Shown here: positions 35,389 to 44,455 of the stretch, piece by piece | How the letters are laid out: each line of letters starts with the position of its first letter | How positions within the stretch are numbered: the stretch's first letter is position 1 | DNA from: Magnetococcales bacterium DCbin4 | GTDB taxonomy: Bacteria; Pseudomonadota; Magnetococcia; Magnetococcales; UBA8363 | Reading direction: 5' to 3' | Length of the DNA stretch: 64,000 nucleotides | Assembly: GCA_002753735.1 (NCBI GenBank) | Contig: PEAN01000006.1 | Span: 1 to 64,000, forward strand | Notes under the pieces: model-generated | The model's database searches: none | What the model was told of the DNA's origin: nothing | Seen by the model: the letters and a program-made list of their open reading frames with translations, nothing else | Program-made: the position numbers and the translations under genes

Positions 35389-36306
35389 TTATCCCAAAAA
35401 AGTCAGCCAGCCCTTATGCTGGTCGTCGCGCCCTTGAACGATGTCGAAAAACCGTTTTTGAATCGATTTCGTCACCGGACCCGCCGTGCCGATGCCGATC
35501 TTACGGCCATCCAACTCCCTGATCGGGGTGATTTCGGCAGCGGTTCCCGTGAAGAAGGCTTCATCGGCAATATACACCTCATCCCGGGGAAACCGTTGTT
35601 GCAACACCTGATATCCCATTTCCACCGCGAGCGTCATCACCGTATCCCGGGTAATGCCCGCCAATGCCGAGTCCAGTGGTGGCGTGATCAAGGTGCGGTT
35701 TTTCAAGATGAAGATGTTTTCCCCGGATCCTTCAGCAACATACCCTTCGGTATCCAACAACAGGGCTTCATCAAAGCCACAAGAAAGGGCCTCCGATTTG
35801 GCCAGGATGGAATTGGGATAGTTGCCAACCGTCTTGGCGCGGGTCATGGTGACATTGGGATGATGGCGCGTAAAGGAAGAGGTTTTGATGCGAATTCCTT
35901 TTTCCATCCCTTCCTCGCCCAGATAGGCACCCCACTCCCAGGCGGCAATGCTCGCGTGAACCTTGCACTTCTCGGGATTCAATCCCATGCTTTCCGCCCC
36001 GTAGTAGACGATGGGACGCAAATATCCCGATTGCAACCCATTGGCCCGCAACACATCCAGGCATGCCTGCTGCATTTCTTCCAGGGACCAGGGGATGGTC
36101 ATGCGCATGATGCGCGCCGATTGATACAGACGGGTCATGTGTTCCGGCAGACGAAACACCGCCGGTCCCCGAGGCGTCGCATAACATCGAATCCCTTCAA
36201 AGACGCCGCAGCCATAGTGGAGGGTATGGGTCAGGACATGCACCTTGGCTTCCCGCCATTCCACCAACGAACCGTCCATCCATATTTTTCCATCTCTGTC
36301 GTGCAT
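35389..36306 (-). CDS. ilvE: Branched-chain amino acid aminotransferase
   Basis: PLP-dependent fold-type IV transaminase for the last step of Leu, Ile and Val synthesis. The N-terminus IWMDGSLVEWREAKVHVLTH and the GVFEGIRCY segment are diagnostic; the PLP Lys lies in TRAKTVGNYPNS, with the later motifs EGSGENIF and TGTAAEITPI. ATG at 36306 gives 305 aa, the usual length; a TTG at 36333 would add nine residues. It is followed at once by ettA. Confidence 0.95.
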   Translation of the reverse strand: MHDRDGKIWMDGSLVEWREAKVHVLTHTLHYGCGVFEGIRCYATPRGPAVFRLPEHMTRLYQSARIMRMTIPWSLEEMQQACLDVLRANGLQSGYLRPIVYYGAESMGLNPEKCKVHASIAAWEWGAYLGEEGMEKGIRIKTSSFTRHHPNVTMTRAKTVGNYPNSILAKSEALSCGFDEALLLDTEGYVAEGSGENIFILKNRTLITPPLDSALAGITRDTVMTLAVEMGYQVLQQRFPRDEVYIADEAFFTGTAAEITPIRELDGRKIGIGTAGPVTKSIQKRFFDIVQGRDDQHKGWLTFLG

Positions 36307-36494
36307 GAAGCTGCTCACGGTGTCATCCTTCAATATAGAAATGTTGTCTGATATGAAGCCCCCAACCTGTCACCCCCCAAAGAACAGGACGACAAAGTGT
36401 TGGATTTTTGACGCACAGCCCAAATTTCGTTGCTTCCCACTGAATCAGCTCTGTTGTACCACTCCCCGGCCCCGCAACACCATATACGGCGGGT

Positions 36495-36510
36495 TGGTAC
36501 TGGTTTTGCA
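36495..36510 (+). promoter_or_regulatory. Sigma-54-type promoter before the gene at 36559
   Basis: TGGTAC, five bases, TTGCA: the GG and GC dinucleotides are exactly ten bases apart as in -24/-12 promoters. The predicted transcript start, near 36521, lies about 38 bases before the ATG. No enhancer-binding regulator gene is in the window. Confidence 0.55.
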
Positions 36511-36558
36511 GCGCTACAGTTACAAATCCCCCGTATCCAGGGTGCAAGGAGTGAATCT

Positions 36559-36975
36559 ATGAGTGAAGCCAATTCCGTCACATCGATGCTGACCTACAGC
36601 CTGAAAAATCTGTTCCGGGGGGGACAGGAATTCCCGCAACCATCCCGGGAGGAAGTATCAGGTTCGGGTCATTTTGAAAAGACCCTCTCTGATCTGGCCT
36701 CCACGCCCCGGGAACCCTCGGTCGTTTCCGAATTCAACCATGAAAGCGGAAATGCATCCCAGTTGCATGCCGATTCAAAGCCAGCGTCTCATGAAATGGC
36801 CTACGAATCGAACAAACCCATGACCAGTCATACCCCCACCAACCATTCGACGCTGACCTGGCAATTGGTTTCATCCACCACCGACATGGAACACAACGGG
36901 GACAGGGTACAAACAGCAGCCCTTCCATTGAAAGGCTATCGCATCTATTCACAGGCCGCACATCAGGGGGATTGA
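36559..36975 (+). CDS. Unknown small protein behind a sigma-54-like promoter
   Basis: 138 aa, polar and rich in Ser, Thr, His and Glu, with no membrane segment, signal peptide or known domain; probably largely disordered. The ATG is supported by AAGGAG seven bases upstream, and the reading frame upstream of it is not needed. It begins with MSEANSVTSMLTYSLKNLF, a possible short amphipathic helix. It lies upstream of another unknown gene and the ExeA/SPOR gene. I do not recognise it. Confidence 0.65.
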   Translation: MSEANSVTSMLTYSLKNLFRGGQEFPQPSREEVSGSGHFEKTLSDLASTPREPSVVSEFNHESGNASQLHADSKPASHEMAYESNKPMTSHTPTNHSTLTWQLVSSTTDMEHNGDRVQTAALPLKGYRIYSQAAHQGD

Positions 36976-37109
36976 CTCTGCCAAGGCAATCCTCAAGGCC
37001 GTTATCCATTCAGCCAATGATCATACATCAAGCTGACCATCAAATCATCGCCCGGATTCGAATATTCAAGACTGCATCCGGATCCGGCCAATCGGAGGAG
37101 ATGTGACCC

Positions 37110-37484
37110 ATGTCTGAACAACGCATCAACCCAGATCGTGATTTTTACAATCTTCTTGAAGGTTTGTCCCGTGAAGCCAAAACGGAACGGCTGGAATGTG
37201 CCGTAACCTTGCTGAAATCTTTGATTTCCGCCTTGCGGCATCACGATGTCGCCTCGGTGCCACCGGGATTCCTGACCGTGGACGGATGGTTCGACCTGTT
37301 GAACCATTGGGAAACCGTTCTCAACTCGTTCCCGAAACGCCAGGTCAATTATTCCATGTTGTTTTTCAAGGAGGTCCTGAACAGGCCGGAATTCAAGGTT
37401 CCCCCCATGTCTCCGCTCTTGACGGAACTGGCAACCCTCATGGAAAACTATTCCGAACATCTTGATTCCAAGGCAGCGGCGTAA
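37110..37484 (+). CDS. Unknown helical protein, 124 aa
   Basis: Predominantly helical, cytoplasmic-looking protein without a signal peptide or membrane helix. It has the segments DRDFYNLLEGLSREAKTERL and LLNHWETVLNSFPKR and no catalytic motif I can name. GGAGGAG lies about ten bases before the ATG. It may be co-transcribed with the unknown gene 135 bp upstream and the ExeA/SPOR gene 121 bp downstream. A perfect palindrome (GCTCCAC-TC-GTGGAGC, 37559-37574) lies in that downstream gap. Confidence 0.65.
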   Translation: MSEQRINPDRDFYNLLEGLSREAKTERLECAVTLLKSLISALRHHDVASVPPGFLTVDGWFDLLNHWETVLNSFPKRQVNYSMLFFKEVLNRPEFKVPPMSPLLTELATLMENYSEHLDSKAAA

Positions 37485-37605
37485 GCATGATTTCTCCTCC
37501 ATGAACCGATGCACTAAAGATCGACCGTTTTGAGCGCGTTGAAGACGTGTTATTGTATGCTCCACTCGTGGAGCTGTACGCCCCGGGTTCCAGGACCATA
37601 AAGGC

Positions 37606-39870
37606 TTGGCCAATAACACGGATTTGACCATGGAAGTGGCAATCAAACCGGACCATGTTGGCAGGCGTCTTGTGTCATCACAGCCAAAACGCCAGCAACA
37701 TTTTTTTCCGGTACCCAGTCACGCCCCAGTTTGGCGCGTTCTACGTACCTCCATCGTTCGTGGTGAGGGCGTCATCCGCATTTCCGGAGCCGCTGGTTCC
37801 GGTAAAAGCCTTTTTTTGCTGCGTCTTCAAGGGATTCTCCCGGAAAATCGCGACATGGCCCTGTTCCCGGAACCCGATGGCAATACCGTCCGGTTCATGG
37901 AACAACTCATCCGCGCCCTTGATCCCGATTGGGAATCCCTGGCACCCGATGGTCTCCCCACCGGTGATGACCTGCAGGAAGCGTTGGAAAAACGGGCGCA
38001 CCTGGGCAAGAAACTCCTCGTCGCCATTGATCAGGCCCAGCTACTGACCCCGGAACATGCCGCCCTGTTGGAACTGATGGTTCGTCACCATTCCCGGGAA
38101 CTCCGTCCCGTGCAGGTATTGTTGTGTGGCACCCATGAGCTGATCCCCCTGCTCGAAACCCCATCCTTCCTTTCCCTCAGGCAACTGCTCATCGGTTCGG
38201 GTGAAGTCACCCCAATGACCCGTAGCGAAGTATGGGACTACATCCACTTCCACTTGAAAAAAAATTGGGGTGACCATTACCGGGTTTCCTGGTTTGCCTG
38301 GGTTGAAATTTTTTCACGTAGTCAAGGAAATCCTGGCAAAATCAATGAGATTTTGAACCAGGTCGCCGCCCTGCTCAAAATCCGCCCCCAAAAGATCATC
38401 AGTCGTAACCTGGTGCGTAAAGCCATCGAAGGCAGGGCGTCCGAGGTGATGGAGCATCAACGATCCCCGGTTTTGCTCTGGAGCGTCATCGTCATCCTGT
38501 TTGCCGGAATCGGTTGGTCGGCAAGTCATTTCATATTTGGTCTTCTTGAGAAAAAGAATGATACTGTTCATCAGGTTACGGAAACCGTTCCCGTAGATGA
38601 AATTCTCAAGAAACCTGAACCTGAAAACAAGGGAAACACCCCCCCGGCAGTTGATGAAAAAACGGCTTCTACGGCCAAACCGGGATCCACAGGGACACCA
38701 TCACGGATCCTCTACAGCCCTGTTGCCCCACCCGAACAAAAAAAATCGACCCAGCCAGAAGAACCCTGGATCCCCAGAGACCGGAAAAACATGGCTGCGG
38801 AACCCCGTCCCAATCTTTCTGCTGAACCCAGGGAACAGCCGGCCAGGAATGAAACAAAAGCCATTGCAGAAAAAGAAGATGAGCAACAAACACCGACACC
38901 GGTAACCCCTTCGCCGCCACCCAACGAAAAAGTCAGCCCCCCTTCGGCATCGGCATCGGTATCGGAATCTGCATCTGCTTCATCCTCCAGCACCCCTGCA
39001 ACGCCCGCTCCCAGGGAAAAGGCGACGCCTGTTGTCACCAAATCGCGAGCGCTGGTCACACCGCCCGAACAACCCTCCAGTATCGAGAAAAAGGATCCTG
39101 CCGGGTCACCCAAAGCGGTTGAACCAACTTCGACTCCGACGGAAAAACAGTCCGCCGACAAGCCGGCATCAACGGTTGAGGAACGACCCGTTCCTGAACC
39201 CTATTCAACGCACGCAACATCACCGCCACCCCTTCCGGTCCCCCCCCCAAGGGCCGTTGCTCATCACCGTGCGACTACAGCGCCAGCGCCAACTCCAGCT
39301 CAAGCAGACCTCATCGGCAAAAGTGTGGCGGCCCTGATCGAAGGGACGACCGATACCTTGTTTTCCAACGGCACCCCATCCGATTCAGGTGCATCCACGA
39401 CCGAACCATCACGACCGATGCCCACACCGTTGAAAAGGAACCTGAAGAAAACGGTTCCAACCCCAGAGAAAACGGCACCCGCTCCGACACACGCCGTCCC
39501 ATCGCCAACAGTTGCTTCTTCCCATCCGCCCGATCCGGTCGCAACCAGATCAGCAGCGGGTCATGTGAATAACGATCCCGTCACCCAAAGTACCCCGCCT
39601 TTGGTCAGTGAAGAAAACCTGCGCGCTGCCGGCCAATTATTCGTTGTGCAGACGGGATCCTTCCTGAACCGGGAAAACGCCGAGCGTCTGGCTGCAACCA
39701 TGGCGGAAAAGGGATTGGATCCCTATGTCCATTTATTGGTTAAGGACAATAAAAAATGGTTTTCCGTCAGGGTCAATTATCGCGATAGCAAAACTGCGAT
39801 GCGAATGGCGGATCAAGTAAGAAAGGATGTCGGATTGCCAACCCAGGTAATCGATCTTTTTTACGAATAA
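37606..39870 (+). CDS. ExeA-like AAA ATPase fused through a membrane helix and long linker to a SPOR domain (DamX-like)
   Basis: Residues about 40-280 form an ExeA/MshM-type ATPase: Walker A SGAAGSGKSLFLL and a Walker B region LLVAIDQAQLL in which Gln stands where the catalytic Glu is usual. One membrane helix follows (SPVLLWSVIVILFAGIG, near 290), then a Pro/Ser/Thr/Glu-rich periplasmic linker of some 350 residues. The SPOR domain at the C-terminus (LFVVQTGSFLNRENAERL) binds denuded glycan at the division septum. The layout resembles DamX, though DamX itself is shorter. The start is TTG at 37606, or ATG at 37630. Septum-related function is inferred. Confidence 0.82.
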   Translation: MANNTDLTMEVAIKPDHVGRRLVSSQPKRQQHFFPVPSHAPVWRVLRTSIVRGEGVIRISGAAGSGKSLFLLRLQGILPENRDMALFPEPDGNTVRFMEQLIRALDPDWESLAPDGLPTGDDLQEALEKRAHLGKKLLVAIDQAQLLTPEHAALLELMVRHHSRELRPVQVLLCGTHELIPLLETPSFLSLRQLLIGSGEVTPMTRSEVWDYIHFHLKKNWGDHYRVSWFAWVEIFSRSQGNPGKINEILNQVAALLKIRPQKIISRNLVRKAIEGRASEVMEHQRSPVLLWSVIVILFAGIGWSASHFIFGLLEKKNDTVHQVTETVPVDEILKKPEPENKGNTPPAVDEKTASTAKPGSTGTPSRILYSPVAPPEQKKSTQPEEPWIPRDRKNMAAEPRPNLSAEPREQPARNETKAIAEKEDEQQTPTPVTPSPPPNEKVSPPSASASVSESASASSSSTPATPAPREKATPVVTKSRALVTPPEQPSSIEKKDPAGSPKAVEPTSTPTEKQSADKPASTVEERPVPEPYSTHATSPPPLPVPPPRAVAHHRATTAPAPTPAQADLIGKSVAALIEGTTDTLFSNGTPSDSGASTTEPSRPMPTPLKRNLKKTVPTPEKTAPAPTHAVPSPTVASSHPPDPVATRSAAGHVNNDPVTQSTPPLVSEENLRAAGQLFVVQTGSFLNRENAERLAATMAEKGLDPYVHLLVKDNKKWFSVRVNYRDSKTAMRMADQVRKDVGLPTQVIDLFYE

Positions 39871-39935
39871 CCACGATTCCGCCCAAGAATCCTTAAGAAT
39901 GCGGGCACACGTCTAAACCTTGAGTGGTACATACC

Positions 39936-40538
39936 ATGAAACATCATGGGCAATTGCGATTTTTCCGATTTGCCTGCCTGATCTGGGTTGGCATGATGAT
40001 GACCCACCCTCCCTTGGGGGGGGCGGTTGAGATCGAACGTCTCCATGTGGACCACAAGGAAAACCACTATTTTATTTTGGCATCGACCCTGGTGGCATTA
40101 TCCCCGCAGCAGGTTCATGCAGGAATTGTTGACATTGAACATCTGGAACGCTTGAGTTCCGACATCATCGACAGTCGTCTGATCGAACGCAAAACCAAGA
40201 ACAGGCTGATCGCCCGCATGAACCTGCGTTCCTGCATTATGGTTTTTTGTCTGGAACGCACGTTGACCGAAACCGTCATCATCAAGGATCGGGAAATTGC
40301 ATTCATCATCACCCCGGCGAAAAACGGTTTTCGTTCCGGGTGGGTACGATGGAAATTGTTGAACAGTGAACGAGGGACACGGGTTCTATATACGTCTGAA
40401 CTGGTACCCGACTTTTGGGTGCCGCCGATGGTTGGTCCATTTTTGTTGACGGGCAAGTTTCGTGACAATACGATTGAAGTCATGGAGCGGCTGGAACAGC
40501 AACATACTCCAAAAGCCAAAGAGGGGATGGAACCCTGA
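39936..40538 (+). CDS. Secreted START/SRPBCC-like lipid- or ligand-binding protein
   Basis: About 200 aa. A signal peptide (basic start, hydrophobic stretch CLIWVGMMM, cleavage probably near GGAVE) is followed by a domain patterned like SRPBCC/Coq10 proteins: substrate-pocket helices, TKNRLIARMNL and the terminal long helix GPFLLTGKFRDNTIEVMERL preceded by LVPDFWVPP. A role in binding a hydrophobic ligand in the periplasm is plausible. The ATG at 39936 is preferred to the one at 39924 because the basic residues then start the signal peptide. It lies 65 bp behind the SPOR gene. Confidence 0.65.
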   Translation: MKHHGQLRFFRFACLIWVGMMMTHPPLGGAVEIERLHVDHKENHYFILASTLVALSPQQVHAGIVDIEHLERLSSDIIDSRLIERKTKNRLIARMNLRSCIMVFCLERTLTETVIIKDREIAFIITPAKNGFRSGWVRWKLLNSERGTRVLYTSELVPDFWVPPMVGPFLLTGKFRDNTIEVMERLEQQHTPKAKEGMEP

Positions 40539-40664
40539 TCAGGCGGGAAGCATCATTAAAACGCCGAGGGATCATGATGATCCGTTGATCCCGAATCCAA
40601 TGTGGGCATTACGACCAACACTTCCTTCCCCGAGCAGGTGAGGAGACCGGAGATCCCATTGATC

Positions 40665-41897
40665 TCATCCCGGACGTCCATCAATCCGGGGTTGGGAAAG
40701 CATGGGGAGAAACTTCAAGAAAAAGATCAAAAAACAAAATACCCAGGCAATTCCAGCAAACGAAACCGCCCAACCATAATCGATGGGAGCCAAATCAAGA
40801 CGCAACAGGGCGGTCACGGTCATCAGGAGAAACATCGCCGCCATGGTCCTGTCGGGATTCAAGGGACGCCCCGTGTGCGCCAACGAAACACGAGTGACAA
40901 TCCCCAGAATGGTGACCCCAAACCCTCCGACCGTCAATGCATGAAGCGCTGTAGCAGGCATGATCCAATCGGTCAAAACCGCCACGGCACGAAAAACAAA
41001 CCCCGCCGCCAACCAGGCATAACCCAGATGCAATACCCAGATGATCGGCTGTCTCAAGGTTTTGTGAGGCTGCCATCCCACCAGGCGAATGGCATGAATG
41101 ATGGCCGTAACGACAAAGACGATCCCCGTGGCCCATAGATCCTGAAAAAAAATATCCACGATACACACCACCGCCATACTCCAGGTGGCCGCATGTTCGA
41201 TCACGGGCCAGGTTCGAACCCGGGCACCCGTTCCAAGACTGGACAGGGCATTCTGGGTGAACGATGGCAGCATCCGCCCGCCAAAAACAACGATCAACCA
41301 GAGAATTCCATTGATCCCCAAGCGCATTCCCGTTATCGACGTCTCCTGGGTAATGCCCATCCATTCCAGATGGAACAACAGATTGGCCACCCACAGCAAC
41401 CCCAACAAAGCGGGAAATACCCCCTGCTGATATTTACGGGTTCGAATCACGGGAAGGGTCACGGCAACGATCAAAGCCAACAAAAAACTCAAGTCCACAC
41501 ACGCCACAATCCACAATGCCCCTTCCGGTGCGAACCACATCAGAACCCGTCCCAACAACCAGATCCCCGCCAACGCCATCAAAGGGATCCCCGTCAGCGG
41601 TTTGGACTGGGTCCAATTGGTCACCGCCGTCAAAAGAAACCCCGCCGCCGCCGCCCCGACAAAACCGAAAATCATCTCATGGCCATGCCACCAGGAGGAT
41701 GGCAGCGAACCCGGACTTTCCAACGGGCCATACAGGATCATCAGCCACAGCGCCATGGACCATGCGCCCCACCCCAGTGCCAGGATGAAGAAAGGTCGAA
41801 AACCATAGGCGAAAAGAACCGGACCCGTCGGCGGTTCCGGTTCCCGGATCTGGTGCAATTGGGGTTGTATATTGATGGTCAAACCTTTTTTTTCCAT
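40665..41897 (-). CDS. NnrS family heme-copper membrane protein
   Basis: 410 aa with about 12 membrane helices. Family markers FAYGFRPFFILAL, WWHGHEMIFGFVGAAAAGFLLTA (split by spacing), HALTVGGFG and SLAHTGRPL are seen, including conserved His residues. NnrS proteins protect against nitrosative stress in denitrifying bacteria. No nitrite or nitric oxide reductase gene is in the window. It follows the methyltransferase gene by five bases and is probably co-transcribed with it. Confidence 0.9.
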   Translation of the reverse strand: MEKKGLTINIQPQLHQIREPEPPTGPVLFAYGFRPFFILALGWGAWSMALWLMILYGPLESPGSLPSSWWHGHEMIFGFVGAAAAGFLLTAVTNWTQSKPLTGIPLMALAGIWLLGRVLMWFAPEGALWIVACVDLSFLLALIVAVTLPVIRTRKYQQGVFPALLGLLWVANLLFHLEWMGITQETSITGMRLGINGILWLIVVFGGRMLPSFTQNALSSLGTGARVRTWPVIEHAATWSMAVVCIVDIFFQDLWATGIVFVVTAIIHAIRLVGWQPHKTLRQPIIWVLHLGYAWLAAGFVFRAVAVLTDWIMPATALHALTVGGFGVTILGIVTRVSLAHTGRPLNPDRTMAAMFLLMTVTALLRLDLAPIDYGWAVSFAGIAWVFCFLIFFLKFLPMLSQPRIDGRPG

Positions 41898-41902
41898 TTC
41901 AA

Positions 41903-42472
41903 TCAGACCTTCATTCCCACCAACATGGCTTCATGACGCCAACCCTGTGATCGATCCCCCACCGTTCCCTCCTCACGATAGACCAGCAGGCGCAATGGGG
42001 AGAACATGGATAACAATTCATTGATCCCAAGGAGATGTTCTGTTGATTTCGGCCCGACATCATCGTTTTTTTCACAGGTGAAGGTTTGGTAGAACAGAAC
42101 CCCCCCATGTTTCAGCGATGCCATCATCGGATCGGCCAACCTTCTGTCGAGAAAACGGGAAACGACCACGCAATCGAAACTCTCGGGCAACGGTGGCAAT
42201 GATACCACATCCCGTACTTCGGCACTCAGGGGTAATGATTGCGCCCGTCCCATTTCGTTGAGTCGCTGCACGGCGACCTCCGACAGATCCCAGGCCAGGG
42301 TCTCCAATCCGCGTTGCGCCAGAAACAAGGCATTGCCACCGAGACCACATGCCAGGTCCAACCCCTGGCCGGTCCGTGGCAACAGATGATGATATTCCGT
42401 CAACACCCGGGCCGGAGACGGAGCAATGGACAACCCGGAATAGCGGGCATTCCATGATTCACGATGAGACAT
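41903..42472 (-). CDS. Class I SAM-dependent methyltransferase, TehB-like
   Basis: 189 aa Rossmann-fold methyltransferase. SAM motif LDLACGLGGNALFLAQRG, acidic motif WDLSEVAVQRL, post-motif FDCVVVSRFLDRRL. The N-terminal SHRESWNARY resembles the TehB/thiopurine-methyltransferase group. ATG at 42472 is supported by GGAAGG about six bases upstream; the frame extends to 42583 but not in a family-like way. Substrate unknown. Coupled to NnrS. Confidence 0.85.
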   Translation of the reverse strand: MSHRESWNARYSGLSIAPSPARVLTEYHHLLPRTGQGLDLACGLGGNALFLAQRGLETLAWDLSEVAVQRLNEMGRAQSLPLSAEVRDVVSLPPLPESFDCVVVSRFLDRRLADPMMASLKHGGVLFYQTFTCEKNDDVGPKSTEHLLGINELLSMFSPLRLLVYREEGTVGDRSQGWRHEAMLVGMKV

Positions 42473-42598
42473 GACAAACCTTCCGGAAGGGTAGGATGTT
42501 CCCTGGTTTCCATGGCGCCAAAGCGGTACAGTGCCAGCCGCATCAATGGCATGTGCATAGACGACCGTTGCCGTCGAACCCAACCGTAGGAAACCATC

Positions 42599-43102
42599 AT
42601 GGAAAAACTGGAATCGATCATCGAAAAATGGTTGTTCGTGAGCCGTTGGCTCCTGGTTCCCCTGTACCTGGGATTAACTCTGATCTTTGTAGCCCTGGGA
42701 ATCAAATTTCTACAAGAAATCGTCCATCTGGCACCACAGTTATGGGCCATGAAGGAAACCGATCTGGTTCTGGCATCACTGACGTTGATCGACATGGTGT
42801 TGGTAGGCAACCTGTTGATCATGGTCATCCTGTCAGGTTATGAAAATCATGTCTCCCAACTCAACCTCGAAGCTGGCCAAGAACGACTGTCATGGTTGGG
42901 CAAACTCGATGCAGGGTCGCTCAAGGTCAAACTGTCCGCCTCCATCGTATTGATCTCATCGATTCATCTGCTCAAGGCATTCATGGACATCCAACAAATG
43001 CAAAACGACAAGTTGATGTGGATGGTGATCGTTCACATGACATTCGTTATCTCGGCCATCCTGATGTCCGCCATCGATAAAATGTCAGGGTCGCATCATT
43101 GA
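42599..43102 (+). CDS. YqhA/UPF0114 family membrane protein
   Basis: 167 aa with about four membrane helices. The family-specific stretch IDMVLVGNLLIMVILSGYENHVS is clear (given here in part: DMVLVGNLLIMVILSGYENH). UPF0114 proteins are inner-membrane proteins of unknown function. AGGA precedes the ATG. It is divergent from the methyltransferase gene and convergent with the DedA gene, five bases apart. Confidence 0.9.
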   Translation: MEKLESIIEKWLFVSRWLLVPLYLGLTLIFVALGIKFLQEIVHLAPQLWAMKETDLVLASLTLIDMVLVGNLLIMVILSGYENHVSQLNLEAGQERLSWLGKLDAGSLKVKLSASIVLISSIHLLKAFMDIQQMQNDKLMWMVIVHMTFVISAILMSAIDKMSGSHH

Positions 43103-43107
43103 GGTCA

Positions 43108-43683
43108 TCACAGCAGCTTCAACACGGCAAACCCGGATATAATCAAGACCACCACCGCCATCATGACCAATTTGAGACGTTTTTCGATGAATCCTCGAAT
43201 CGCCGGACCAAATTTCCACAACAAAACCGCCACCAGGAAAAATCTCATGGCCCGAGCCACAAAACTGGCAAAGGTAAACCGCAGCAGGTCAAAATCAAAC
43301 GCACCGGCGGCGATGGTAATCAGCTTGTAAGGAATGGGTGTTGCCCCTTTGATGATGATGACCCAGACACCGTACATATCCACCAATGGTTTGAAGGCAT
43401 GAAATTTCTCAGTCAGATGAAACATGTTGAGAATTGCAATTCCCAAAGTATCCATGAAGAAATGACCGATGGCATAGCCAAGATATCCCCCTGCCACCGA
43501 AGAAAGGGTACACACCATGGCGAGCCGGAACCATTTTCCAGGAGTCGCCAGGATCATGGGGATCAGCATCACGTCGGGAGGGATGGGAAAAATGGAACTT
43601 TCGATAAACGAAATCACCGCCAGCCACCATTCCGCATGCTTGTGGCCCGCTTTTTCCATTACCCAGAAATAAAGTTTCTGCAT
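43108..43683 (-). CDS. DedA/YqaA family membrane protein
   Basis: 191 aa. The N-terminal AEWWLAVISFIESSIFPIPP with PDVMLIPM and the later KGATPIPYKLITIAAGAF with ARAMRFF identify the DedA/VTT superfamily, YqaA branch. Members are linked to lipid flipping (undecaprenyl phosphate or phospholipid recycling) and membrane homeostasis. GGGG lies about nine bases before the ATG. Single-gene unit. Confidence 0.9.
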   Translation of the reverse strand: MQKLYFWVMEKAGHKHAEWWLAVISFIESSIFPIPPDVMLIPMILATPGKWFRLAMVCTLSSVAGGYLGYAIGHFFMDTLGIAILNMFHLTEKFHAFKPLVDMYGVWVIIIKGATPIPYKLITIAAGAFDFDLLRFTFASFVARAMRFFLVAVLLWKFGPAIRGFIEKRLKLVMMAVVVLIISGFAVLKLL

Positions 43684-43746
43684 CGTTGAAAATCCCCATC
43701 CTTAACTGAGCTGGTTAAACCGTCCCCCGCATATTGCTTTGCAAGT

Positions 43747-43762
43747 TGGCTTATTGTTTGCT
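43747..43762 (+). promoter_or_regulatory. Sigma-54-like promoter before the MORN-type lipoprotein
   Basis: TTGGC and TTGCT elements with GG and GC ten bases apart; three of the less conserved positions differ from consensus. The predicted start near 43773 leaves a leader of about 65 bases. Weaker than the other three candidates. Confidence 0.35.
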
Positions 43763-43838
43763 AAAAATCCAAAAAAGGGAGATCCTTGAACAAGTCAAGC
43801 CGACACCATCCAAACAGGTGTTTCAGGAGCAACCGTTC

Positions 43839-44441
43839 ATGCCGCATCCTTACAGCACATGCACCACCCGGGCCAGATCGTCGTATCGACTTGCCACCCT
43901 GCTCCTGATAGTGATGCTTCCGCTTTCCGGTTGCAAAGAAGTCACGACCTCCGACATCGAAATCCGCAAAGGTTTGGCCTATCTCAAGGATGGGTATGCC
44001 CTTTATTCTGGCCCAGTCAAGGAATTTTACAAAAATTCGGACGGTACGGATGGAAAATTGATGTTGGAAGGGACTTATAGCAAAGGTTTGAAAACCGATG
44101 TCTGGACCACCTATGGCTGGAATGGAGAAAAATCGACCGTCAAATACGAAGAAGGCTTGGAAGAGGGACTTGCCGAAGAATTCGATACCAATGGGATGGT
44201 TCAACGATCAATCAACTATACCAAAGGCAAACGTCACGGATATTCCAGTGAATATGATGCCAAAGGACAGATTATCAACCAGGTTTATTATCGTCATGGT
44301 TTCGCCGGACGGCCACCGCTTTCCCGCAAGATGGAAAACAAGGAAGAGGAAGCCGAAGAGATGAGTACCCGTGAACTTGAGGAAAAATTGTATGGGAAAC
44401 GGCAGAAATCGATGATCGACTACATCATGGAACTGTTTTAG
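43839..44441 (+). CDS. Lipoprotein with MORN/YwqK-type repeats
   Basis: 200 aa. The signal peptide ends in the lipobox LPLSGC, predicting lipidation of Cys by Lgt (encoded at 25677-26453). Repeats of the MORN-variant type follow (KLMLEGTYSKGLKTDVWTTY, KYEEGLEEGLAEEFDTNG, NYTKGKRHGYSSEYDAKG), as in YwqK-like proteins. A charged tail ends in a helix. ATG at 43839 has AGGAGC eight bases upstream; the frame upstream is not needed. Function unknown; the radical SAM gene follows after 14 bases. Confidence 0.85.
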   Translation: MPHPYSTCTTRARSSYRLATLLLIVMLPLSGCKEVTTSDIEIRKGLAYLKDGYALYSGPVKEFYKNSDGTDGKLMLEGTYSKGLKTDVWTTYGWNGEKSTVKYEEGLEEGLAEEFDTNGMVQRSINYTKGKRHGYSSEYDAKGQIINQVYYRHGFAGRPPLSRKMENKEEEAEEMSTRELEEKLYGKRQKSMIDYIMELF

Positions 44442-44455
44442 AACAGGAATCGCAG

